The position numbers and the translations under genes were made by a program. This document shows positions 50,001-62,000 of a stretch of DNA of 64,000 bases, one piece after another (positions within the stretch are counted from its first letter, which is position 1; each line of letters starts with the position of its first letter). The notes under the pieces are model-generated. The model worked only from the letters and a program-made list of their open reading frames with translations. It searched no databases and had not been told where the DNA came from. Source of the stretch: Promerops cafer (lineage: Eukaryota > Chordata > Aves > Passeriformes > Nectariniidae); assembly GCA_013398275.1 (NCBI GenBank), contig VZSE01001840.1, positions 124,001 to 188,000 of the forward strand, written 5' to 3'.

Positions 50001-53000
50001 GAGCTGCAGCAGTGGAGAAATAGTCTTATCCATCATGGGGATGTTTGTAAGCTTTAGTGTCTTTTATCTAAACCTGATGTATTTTCATATGCTGAAAAAA
50101 TGTGGAGGTTGCCCCTGCCTGATGTCTCTGGTGCTCCTGAGCTGTTCTGGCTGTTGCCATGAGCTGGGAAGTGGTGATGGCAGTGCTGGGTGATGCCTCA
50201 GCACTAACTGGGGGGAGGTTGGGCCATCACACGCCCTGGGGAGGGATTTCCCTGGACAAAGTCACCTGTGATTTCAAGGTGCTGATACCTCAGCAAGGAC
50301 AGAGAGGAGAGAAGCACCACAAAGATGAGGGAGCAGCTCTGGGAAGTTTGGATTCCACAAGGGTGACAATTTAATTGTTTAAATACATCAGAAAGAAGAA
50401 CTTTTTGCCCCCACGCCCCTTAAGGTTTTCTAGCTCATGAAAATATTTTATGTTTGACTTCAGGGCACCTTCTCAGATTTCAAAAGCCAAATGAAGCTAA
50501 AATGCTTTGTTGAGGCTTCTTAAGGACAACCCGGGAGTTGTGTGGGGTCAGCAAGAGTTCTGTGTAGTGGATGGGATTGAAAAAAGCCATTTTTTGTCTG
50601 CTTAAATACTAATTGTGTTTCCTCACCCTTTTTAGCCATATATAGAAGAAATTTGTGATAGTCTCCGAGGAAAAATATTTCAAAAATTTATGGAAAGGTA
50701 TGAACATGGAGTTTTACCTGAATTATTTGCCTAATGTTGTGGGAAGCCAGGTCCTTTCAGTACTGCTGTAAATAAGGCTGAAAATGTGTATTAATGCACA
50801 ATTAATCAAATGGAGTTTATCAGGAAGCTTTGTAAATACCCAGCTGTGTGGGATATCCTGATCAGTGTCAGGATGTGTGAGTGGAACAGCTGGAAAGCTG
50901 AGGGGTTTCTCAGTCACAGCAGGGACAGGTTGGAGTTTGGGCTAAGAAAAGGCAGAACTGGGGTTTTGGGGATATTCTGTGAGTGCCCATCTCTGGTGTG
51001 GGACTGGGAGACCCAGTGCTGGCCCCTCAAAATGAAGGTGTAATAAAAAATTGGAGGCACCAGTCTGGCTCAGCAGAGCAGCCCTTTCCTGCTCCTGTGT
51101 CTGGCTCTGGAAAGCTCAGCTGCCACCTAGGAACACCCAAATCCATTTTCTAAACTGGTTTGGTGCCATTCTGTGATAATTATAAAAATGCCTCCATAAA
51201 GCTGTTATTTCTTACTTTGAAAATAAATACTTAATTATTCATGTAGGAATAAGCAACTATTTTTTTTTCCCAAAGCCTGTGGTATTGCTGATGTCTTCTC
51301 TATTTTAAGATAAAATGAGTTTAAAATGTTCCTTGGAGTATATGGAGGTTCATTAACATAAATTGAGCTGCCTGTGTTTTCTTATAATTATCTTTCTCTT
51401 GATGTAATTTAAACGTTTGTTAGTTCCAAACATAGTTGTTTAAAAATTGAAAACCATCTTTGAATGGTTGAAAACCATGCAAGAGAGATGTGGGGACACA
51501 GCTGAGCACTTCCAGGGATAAGGTTATCTGCTCTCTTTGTCTCCCAAGGATGTAGAACATGGAGTGTGCTCTGCCTAGGAATTGTTTTTCTTGGTGAGGG
51601 TAAGATTACAGTTGGTGAAAGGAAGGCTGTCATTTATTAAATACCACCCCACGCCCTAGCTCAGACTAGATTTTAAATATCAGAGTCTTGACATTTCCTG
51701 TAATACTCCACACAATAGTCTCAGACAACTTTTAAACTTTTTTTTCTCTTTTGCAGTGACAAGTTTACTAGATTTTGTCAATGGAAAAATGTAGAGCTAA
51801 ATATTCATGTAAGTACTTACAAGTATATTTATCTTGTCAGAGGCTGATACAGGAAAGAGAATGTTCAGTTTTGAATCCTGCTCTGCAAAGGCCTCATTAA
51901 GGAGGGTGGTGGATGTCACTGCTCTGCTATTCTTAGGCACAGCCCTGATGATTCCTGTCTGGACGTCCCCTCTGCCTTCCTCAGTTAATAGAATTTTGAT
52001 TTTTTTAATGGCTGAAAGAGCTGAACTGCCAGAATTGCTGCCCTTTATCAGCCCCAAATCTCCCTGTCCATCTCCCCTTTCCACTCTGGTCCTGCTGTGA
52101 TCCCAGCACCCTCGGAGCCCCTTCCCTTGGCCTCAGCTTTTGTCCCTCTGCACTTCTCAGTGACAACAAAATAGCCCTGAATGAGACTGGCAGTTTTTGG
52201 GAACAGCAGCCTCATTCCCCTTGTTGCTACTTCCCACTGTAGTGCTTCCAAGTACATGGAATTATCAACAATAAGGGGCTTTTCCAAGACAATAAATGCT
52301 GTTGAATTACAGTTGAGGATCTCAACACATGCATGGATCATTTAGATGTTTTCACAGTAAGTTTTTTAATGCTGGAAAAATGAATGTTTTGTTGTTTCTG
52401 TTGCCATTTGCAGCTGACCATGAATGATTTTAGTGTACATAGAATAATAGGAAGAGGGGGATTTGGTGAAGTGTACGGCTGCAGAAAAGCAGACACTGGA
52501 AAAATGTGAGTATCACACACTCTGCAGCAGAGGTGATTGTGAACTCTGCACTGGTGAGGAAATCCTTCCCATCATTTCTTAGGAAATCACTGGAAAGCAG
52601 TGTCACGTTGCTGTGAAGTTCTTTGTGGTGAAGTTTTATCCCCAGGGGTTCTGATTCCTGGCTCACTGCAGGCTCAGTTTGCTCTTGGATCCTGTCCTGT
52701 GCCATGCAGGGGCTCAGCCTCACACATGGGAATGTCCTGTCAAAACCAGTGGGAAATGCACGTGTGGTAAAACCAGGTGTGTGCTCCAGCAGCTCTCTGG
52801 ATCAGAGGCTGCCAGGGCAGGGGGGTGTTCCTGTGGAACCCGTGGTGGCTGCTCAGGTGTCACCTGCTCCAGGTGGAGCTGGAGGTGCTGCAGGAAGCTG
52901 TCTCCAGATCTGGGCAGTCAGGGCTGTGCCAGAGCCCATTCCCAGCTCTGGAATTGTGCTGATTTGGGGAGTTGCATCAGTGCCTGCCCCGTGTGTGGTG

Positions 53001-56000
53001 GAAGCAGTGATCCCTGCTGCCATCTGGAAGGGGATATCCCACTGCTGGACCTGTGCTTCCCAGAGCTCTCCGTGGGAGCTCCAGGGTCAGCCCTAGGTGG
53101 TTTTTATTCTTTTTGTGATCTTACCATTCACACACCTCCCCTGATCATCAGTTTTCCATTTCTAGGCATCATTGTCCCATTGTGTTCTGATGTGAACATC
53201 TGGGCATGGATTTAATCAGTTGTTCTCAGTATCAATCCATTTCTTTATTTGCACCCCACCCTTTCATCTTGCTTTTCTCCTAACAATTTTAGTCCACAGC
53301 CCAACCTTAAACATTTCCCTTCCAAGTGAGCAGGGCATGTGTGAGGTGCCCTGTGTCTGGTTCCTTCTGCCTCCTCTGGCACTTGTGTGTGCCTGACATC
53401 CTTGATAATAATAAACTTCTGACTCTCAACAAGTGGAAGACATCTTAATGTTGCTATTACTATATTCAGTATTTCTGCAGTGACCTCAAGTATTTATATT
53501 AATACTCTTACTAACAACGCTGGCTTTATTCCTGCTTTGGTACTTTTTGTCCATGTACAATTCATTCATTTGTCCATGTACAAAAATAAACATTTTATTT
53601 AGCTTGAGGCACGCTCAGCAGGCAGTTCTCAGAGTCCCAGCCATCTCCATGTCTGAGCAGGGCTCTGGCAGGAGGTGGATAAACCCTTGGGAAGTGAGAA
53701 GGACAGGAAAAGTGAAGCAAAGGACAGGTTTTATCAGATATAAATAGAGCAAAGGGAACTGAAATGTGGGAAAACCAACCTTCTTTTTCAAATTTGAAGC
53801 AAAACTTAAGACGAGGTTCAGCTTCTGGGTAGAGGTTTGGTTTAGTTCTTTCTTGATCCAAACCTGGGTGCCCATCCCTGACCCAGATCCCATCCCCTCT
53901 AGGTGGCTGCCTCTGCTGCTCTTAGAGCCTGCAGGGAGCTTGGGAAGCCTCCCCTCCCTCCCAGGTAACCCCAGCAGTGTGCACTGAGCACCCACACACC
54001 TGAGGCTTCTGCCAGCCACCCCTGCAAGGAGCTCTAGACAGGGGCCACAATCAGGGTGCAGCATTCCAGGGAGAGGGACAGCAGGACAGTGACAGACTTG
54101 ATTTGGGACAGGTTCCCAGAGAAGCTGTGGCTGCCCCATCCCTGGAAGTGTCCAAGGCCAGGTTGGATGGGGCTTGGAGCAACCTGGGATAGTGAAAGGT
54201 GTCCCTGCCCATGAATTTAAAGTCCCTTCCCACCCAAACCATTCTGTGATGCTGTGATTTCCTTGAATATGCCCAGTCCCTCTCTCTGGGCTGGGTCAGG
54301 GGTTATTTTTACTCACCCTTCACAGCCTCCTCAGCAGGAACACGTGAATACATTCCCAGTCTGGAAACTTAAAATTCACCCTCACTCCCCCGCTCCCAGC
54401 ACATTGATGTCAGGGATGACGTGGCTGGTTTTGGGAGCTGGAGCCAAGGTGAGGCCCTGGGGCTGGATGGGGATGGGCATTGAAGCACTGCTGTAATGTG
54501 GTGATTTCCTAAAAATCCTAAAAATGAGTGCCCATGTCTAGGAGTCTGCTGTGGAGGAACACACGTGTCCTTCTCACTGATGTCTATTAATGAACTCACC
54601 CAGCATCTTGGAAAAATACCCAGCCTGGATTGTATCCTCCTGTGGTTGGTGGTTGTTAGGGTAACATCCTTTGTGAGCAAAATTTTATTAATTTGTGTAG
54701 CACAGATGGCAGAAGACTAAAAAAGCTTTCTTGTGTGTATCTGACTTTTTCTGAGTAGAAAGAAAATTAAGGAAAAAAAAAATATATATAAAAACTCAGC
54801 GTGTGTTCAAGATACTGCTTTCCTGGTAGAGTTGAAACTGTTGGAATTAAATGGTACCAATTACAGAGTTTCTGTTATTTAATTCCTAAGGCAGATCCTT
54901 GCTTGTAGGTATGAGAAAATGAATATATGTTGTGTAATTCCTATCTCACTGTGATGGTTTGGACATGGAATTATTTGTTAAAGCACATTTCTCTGTCAGG
55001 AGGCTTCTGCTGGAAATGTGTTAATTCTGGGAGATTTTGGAAGTTTTGTGTTTAGCCTGAAATGATGTTTTTAGTCCTGGGTTTAAATCTTTCAAGAGCC
55101 TGCTTACAGCATCCTGTAAGTGTGCATGGCCTGACTGCCAGTGAACAGTCCTGATAGAGGAGATTTTTGGTGCTTTTTCTGAATGGTTGTTTGTTTTTTT
55201 CCAGGTATGCAATGAAATGTTTAGATAAGAAGAGAATCAAGATGAAGCAAGGAGAAACATTAGCCTTAAATGAAAGAATTATGCTGTCTCTTGTCAGTAC
55301 AGGAGTAAGTATCACTATGTTCTTCTTTCTTTCTTCCATATAATGTAAAAGCTGTTACATATAATGCATATTCCATCAATTCCGTTGTGTGACATGCAAA
55401 AATTAACCCCCACTGGAGCCTCCCCCTGATTCTTGCAATGTGTCTGAAATGAGAAGGGGAAACCAAACCTGCCTGATCAGTTTGGGTCCTACAGAATGAG
55501 CATCTTTGCTGCAGAGGCTTGAGGGGGTGCCCATTTCTGAGGTAATTCATCCTCCCACCCTCCTGTCTTTTTAAATATCCTTTTTTAAGTATTTTTGTTT
55601 GAAACTTTTCCAAAACACGATTCTGTCTGTAAAAAAGATTCCTTTTTTTGTGTAGTTAGATAGTACTTTTGTAGAATCTGAAGTGCTCCTGCAGACAAAA
55701 CTCCAGTTCATCTTCCCTTTCCTGTTACTCCAATTTTTCCCTTTTTGTTTTCTGTGTACTGTAGCTGAGTCCAGGTGTACCAAGCCAGCCTGCCCATCTA
55801 TTCTATTTATAAATTGGATTAAAATCAGATTAATTGAAACCTAAAGCTGAAACCATCACTGGTGTGTGCAAAAAGCCAGCACCTGCCTGGTATTGGCTCC
55901 CACACCCTGGGGCCACTGGGTGTGTTGGGCTCAGAGGAATTCCAGGCAGGATTGGAGGTGGCTGTGCCCTCCTTGCAGTGACACCATGGTTGCCACGGCT

Positions 56001-59000
56001 ACGGGTGATGCTGGCAGGAAGGTTCACTTCCCTCACCTCGTGGTGCATGAGTTAAACACCCAGTGTGGGAGTTCCCAGCAGCCAGGGAGGCATGAGGAGG
56101 AATTGTGTGTGATTTGTTCCACAGAGAGCTGTGCAAGGAGCAGGATTCCCTGCAGTGGCACACAGCAAACAGTGGGCTTGGTTCTGAGGCACCAGGGCTG
56201 TGTCCCCAGGGATCAGAGGATCTTTTCTGTGGGACAGATCTTGAAGGTCCTCAAGTCCAGGCATTATTCCAGCACTGCCACGGCCACCACTCAGCCAAGG
56301 CTCCAGGGAGAGCTTAGAACCCCTTCCAGTGCCCAAAGGGGCTTCAAGAGAGCTGGAGAGGGACTTGGGAGAGGTGGGATTGGTTTTCCACTGCCAGAGG
56401 GCAGGGTTAGATGGGGTATTAGGGAGGAATTGTTCCCTGTGAGGGTGGTGGGGCCCTGGCACAGGGTGCCCAGAGAAGCTGTGGCTGCCCCTGGATCCCT
56501 GGAAGTGTCCAAGGCCAGGTTGGACAGGGCTTGGAGCAACCTGGGAGAGAGGAAGGAGTCCCTGCCTTGTGGGGGTGGAACTGGGTGAACTTGAAGGTCC
56601 CTTCCAACCCAAACCATTCTGGGATCTGTGATTTATCCCTTCAGACTTTTTAATCAAGTTATCTGTTTTTACCAGAGATAAGTTGTGGTTGGTCCATGTG
56701 TGTCAGGATTCCTGAAAACCAGTGGGGAGTAGGTCTGTAGTAGAGACTAGACAAGAAATCGAGGCAAATGAGTAATAATCGTCCCATGAACTTTAATTTG
56801 TGATTCTGTGGCTCCAGCACTGAATGTGAATTTGCATGTCTAGAGATTCGAAGAGAAAATAGTTCAGGAGCTGCTGGTGGAGGCAGTTTTCTCCCAGGCC
56901 AGCACACAGTGAGGCTTTGAGCAGGGGGAGCAGCAGGAGGAACCATTTGTCTCTTTTGTTAAGGATTATCAGCTCATTAGAGTGACATTTCTTTCAGATT
57001 CTCAGAAATCTGAAAGACTTTGAAGAGAGATGTGGTACAAAGTGCTGCTCATTTAGGACAGGCACACCTGGGCAGGAGAGGCTGGAGCACTTGGAATATG
57101 CAGAATGAGACAGGTTTGAAGGTGGTGGAATGAGAGAATTCCTTCAATGCCTGAATAGAAGCTGGGAGGCTGCAGTGGCACGTGGTGTGCCCAGGGTCAG
57201 TTCTGCTCTGCCCAGAGCAGGATGGAACTGGGAAGTCCATCTCAGTACAATTAGTCATTTAACTGGGAATCCAGATGTCTCTGCAAAATGCATAACAGCA
57301 GCTGTGCAGATGACACAGCTGGTTGTGTAATCAGTTCTCTTAATCCACCTCAAGCTCTGGCATTCCCCAGCACTCCTGCAGCAGGGAGCTCCCACGCTGG
57401 AGTCGGCCGTGGCTGCGTGGTGGGAGCAGCTTCCCATGGCCACCTTTCCCGTGGGTTCAGGAGTACAGCAGGCACCTCTGCAGAGCATCTGGAGCCTCTT
57501 GGATGGGCCTGGTGGCACCAAACTGGGCTCTGCAGGGCTCAGTCTCCGTTGGTGTCTTTGCTGTGTCACTGTGGTGTAATGGGCACAAACTGTCAGTGAG
57601 CTTTGGGTTTCCTCTTCTGCAAGACACAGGCCCCATCTTCCCCTCCCACAGGCTGGAAAGGCATTGTGAAATGCTTGGAAGGTCACAGAGTAGGGAAAAG
57701 ATTTTATTTTCTGTTAAAAGAAGAATATATTTAATTTCTGTAGTAGCCAATATTCGCCTGATTTCTGTTCAAAAACTGGAACGTGGAAATCGAGGCAGTG
57801 ATGGACCCTATGAAACCAGCCAGTCCCAAGGTGCTTGTGGAAGGAAGTGGTTATTCCATGAATCTTTTCCTGAGGGTGGGGAGGGTCTGTTACAAGAGCA
57901 GGGGCTGTGCAGGCTCCTCTCTGTTGTGGCTCCCAGTTTTTTCTTTCTAAAAAACCTCAGCAGTTCAGCTGCCTTACCCAGATCTTCTTGAGATCATTTC
58001 ACTGATGGCTGGATTCAAGATTTCCTCCAAGGGATGATAAATACAATCCCAGAATATCCTCAGCTGGAGGGCTCTGCCCAGGACACCCCAGGAGTCCCAC
58101 CCACCATGATGGGGGAGCAGTAACCCTCTGAGATCAATAATCTGCTTTTTTGGAGCAGAACAGGTACTGGGTTGGTTTTCACGTGTTTTGAGCAGTGACT
58201 GACACATCTCTGAGTGCCATGTCAGGACAGAGCTGCCCTCCAGTTAAAATGGGACACAGCTGCCCTGTGCTCTGAACACCTCTGTCCCCTGTTTGCTGCC
58301 ACTTTGTGCCCCAAAGCCAAGTGCTTGGCTTTCAGTGAAGAGTCAAAACCAAAGGTTTCCTCCTAGAGCACTTTTTAATGTGCTAATGTCTTTAAAATAT
58401 CACATTTCTATTTTTTTTTTTTTTATGGTTGCTCTAATATTTTTTTTCCTTCCTCATTATTTATTGCCAGAAATTTGACTTCAGCAGTTCTCTGGACTCA
58501 ATCCAGGATTGTTTGGATGTAAGGAGCTCTTTCCAAACTGGTCTTAATTCACACATTAATGTCATAATGTTGCTTATTTTCATCAGAAGAGAAACTTGAC
58601 TGCAATGAAGAATTGCTCTCCTGGGAAATTGGTTTTATTGCTTTATGTGTCCTTTAAAAAATAACTGTAGGGTGTTTTTTATTTTTTTTTTTTATGCTGT
58701 AGAATACTCTTTTGCTGTGGTTTTTGTGTCAGGAAAATACTGCAGTACAGTTTTTCTCTCTGTTAAGCCAGGAGAGGGTAGTCATGAAATTAGGAATGCT
58801 TGCACAAAAATGAGTTATGCATCACATTTACACTTCCAGATAACTTTTATTTTTAAAATCCATAAAAACATAAGCAAGCTATGTTCTGGTGTAGAAAAAC
58901 CATTTTATTTGTCTATGTGTGGTGTTTAAATTCTACCATTAAATCCTTCTGGGTAATTAGATTGCTCTGAAATTTTAGGAGCCCTGCTTGGGGACACTTC

Positions 59001-62000
59001 TGAATTACCCAGTCGATGCAGGAAATTAAGTTAATAATTCTGCTAAAGCTGCTGTTGTGAAGTTAACTGGCAGCTACAATAGTCCCCAACACAGAGTTCA
59101 TAACCAGAGGTGGTATCTTGTGTTAGACACCACATCAGGCTCCTTATTTTTAGGGCCATTTAGGAAGTTGCCTTTTTTCCTGGATGTTGTGCAGGTGTCT
59201 CACACCCATCCCTCCCCTCTGCAGGGGAGCAAAACACAGAGTGCAGTTGGGCTGGAGCAGGGCAGGGTGTAGCCAGGCACTGTGGGGATCCCTCGGGTTA
59301 CAGTCAGGTCTGGAAGATTTTATTTCATGGAAGGATGAGGGGGCTCTGAAGTGTCCCTGTCCCTCCCTTTCCTCTCTCCGGAGCCGGCCCCGCGCTGCCC
59401 AAGGCCGCCGTGTTTTGCTGTTTCTAAACTGGGAAGGGAGCAAGTTCCTGTCAGAGATTCCCAGAGCTTTCCCTTGTCCGTGCTGCAGCGCCAGGCACGC
59501 TGGTGGAGTCACGTGAGGCCACGCTCTGCTTCCTGCAGGGTGTCCTGGGCTCGTCTGGGCTTGGGATCAGAGGTGGAACGGGGCGGCCCAGCCCATGGAG
59601 GTACCTGGAGCACAGCCATTCCCAAAGGGATGGCTGCAGACTCACCAGACAGCCCTGTACCACAGCCTCCCGTCGAGGTGTCCCTGCCCATGGCAGGGGG
59701 TTGGAACGAGATGAGCTTGAAGGTCCCTCCCAACCCAGACCCAGGGTTCCATCCCATACGGCGTTGGAGAAGAAGCTGATGGGGTGACGGCCACCCCTTG
59801 GTCATTAGCCAAGAGCCTCCTGGCTTGTATCAGCAATAGTGTGGCCAGCAGGACCAAAGCAGGTCCATTCTTCATGGAAAGGATTCTCCAGCCCTGGCAC
59901 AGCTGCCCAGGGCAGTGCTGGAGTCACATCCCAGGAAGGATTTAAGAGCTGTGTGGATGTGGCACTTGGGGACATGGGTTAGTGGTGGTCTTGGCAGTGC
60001 TGGACTCAGTGATCTGAGAGGGATTTTCCAACCTCAGCAATTCCATAATTATGAATTAGCCCCTGTATCCAGCACAGGCCCAGTGCAGAGGAAGGTCTGC
60101 CAGCTGCTGCCATGGGGTTTTGGATGGGTGTCATGGAGGTACCAGCACATGAGCAGCCCTTGGGAACAAAGATCTGTTATTCCAGTGCAATTTTTTATGG
60201 CTGCTTGTCTTAAACATGGGGTGAATTGAGGTTCAGGTGCATCAGGAGGTGAGGTGTAACCCATCCCTGCCCTGGCTGCTCTGCTCTGACCTCCTAAACC
60301 TGCTCCCACCACCCTTGAGTTGTGGGTTTTGCAGGATCTGGATGTTGCTGTAGCTGCTTCCTGAACATTGTAACGCTCCAGAATCCCAGCTCCTGCCTGG
60401 TGTGTTCCCATTCCTTCAATCCTCTGTTGGAAATGCTGCTGGGGGGCCAAACACCTTCTCTGTCAGCTGGGCAGGGCCCTCACGGGGGGACAGGGGTTAC
60501 CAGTGTAGCTGCATTTCAGGAGTGAGGAGAGAACTTGGGAATACTGGCAAATAGCACAGGAGAAATATCAGATGTATTTTTAGCTCTCCTAAGTCACACT
60601 TTGCTTTTTGCCCGAGGTGAACCTCTTTGCTCTTCCCTTGCAGGACTGTCCTTTTATAGTCTGTATGACCTATGCCTTCCACACCCCTGACAAGCTCTGC
60701 TTCATTCTGGACCTCATGAATGGTAAGCAAGGCTTGTTCAGATGATGATGATGATGATACAGGAATTTTGGCAGGAGGATTCCTGAGATGGTTGGTCCCT
60801 CAAGCCTGGGCTGTTCTCTGAGCTGATTTATTCAGCTCTCCACAAACCAATGTATGGTACAGCCTTTGCTTGTGTGGAAATCCTCTGCTGGATTAGTCAC
60901 TGAATGCAAATGTTTATGAAATAAATGCGTTTTAAAATGGAGTTTCAGGCTGATCAAATGTCTGTATGAACTTTCTCAGCTATTTTGTCACCACACAGAC
61001 TTGCAGAGGGTGGGGCTGTGTGCTCCACAGGTGATAGGAACCCACAAAAGCTCTACTGTTCCCCCACAGTGTCACCCTGTCTGCCTGCAGGGTAAGATTT
61101 TACTGTTCCTTAATTACATCTCAGTTCTCATTTCAGGAGGAGATTTGCACTACCACCTCTCCCAGCATGGAGTGTTTTCTGAAAAAGAGATGAGGTTTTA
61201 TGCTACTGAAATCATCCTGGGGTTAGAGCACATGCACAATCGCTTCGTGGTGTACAGAGACCTGAAGGTAGGGGTTGGTGGGTGCCTCCATCCACACAGG
61301 CCCTCAGATAATTTCCATGGATTACCTCTCCTGAAACCTTTCCTTGGCAGGATTATTTCTTTATCTGCCTGATTTTTGTAATAAGTTTCCAAAGTCATTC
61401 TAATCTGTGCCATTATCCAGCTTAACCAGCCTGGGAGAGGCTTCCTGGGGGTCACAGTAAATCCTGTGAAGTGTTACTTATCTCCCTGATGGGAATCATT
61501 TAGAGGATATACTGTATTTCTGGGAGCCCTGAAAGAGGCCTTTGTGTGTGTGATGGGGGACAACAGCAGGAGAGATGCTGGGGGGTTTCACTGAGGGTTG
61601 GGAAATCGAGGACAGGTCCCAGACAAGGGTCCCTGGACCAAGTGACAGCGCGAGGGGATGAAAGTCTGCCCAGAGACTGAGAATAAAAGGTGTAAGAGCC
61701 ACACACAGACCCTGCTGTGAAGAAACCAAAAGCAACTTGAGGCCAGGATGGATTATTCATTTATTGCCTCCTTTGTGTTTCAAACCTTGCCTGGTTATTC
61801 CCTTCTGTTATTCAGTATTTCCTAACCTGTGGAGTTGATGGTAGCGCTCTCTGCGAGCGCAGATTTTTATCTAGGAAGTGCCTGCTATATTGATGTTAAA
61901 TAAAAGAAGGCAATTACCAATTACCAGGGAGTATTGATGTTTGAGTTGCTGTGCTGTGAGAGTTTGCAGTTGTCAGCTGGGGAATACCAAGCACTCACCT

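Larger units (their letters stand above)
55305..60643 (+). other. GRK3: GRK3 intron 9
   Basis: About 5.3 kb. It holds a possible CR1 piece at 56222-56300, CR1 at 56404-56633, a short CR1 tail at 59674-59750 and a two-part CR1 at 59808-60056. T runs lie at 58411-58424 and 58678-58693. No other gene is recognised. Confidence 0.75.

Noticed and set aside
54945..55090. TGATGGTTTGGAC as a possible LTR start
   Set aside because: No matching second copy, target-site duplication, primer site or retroviral coding sequence is seen nearby.
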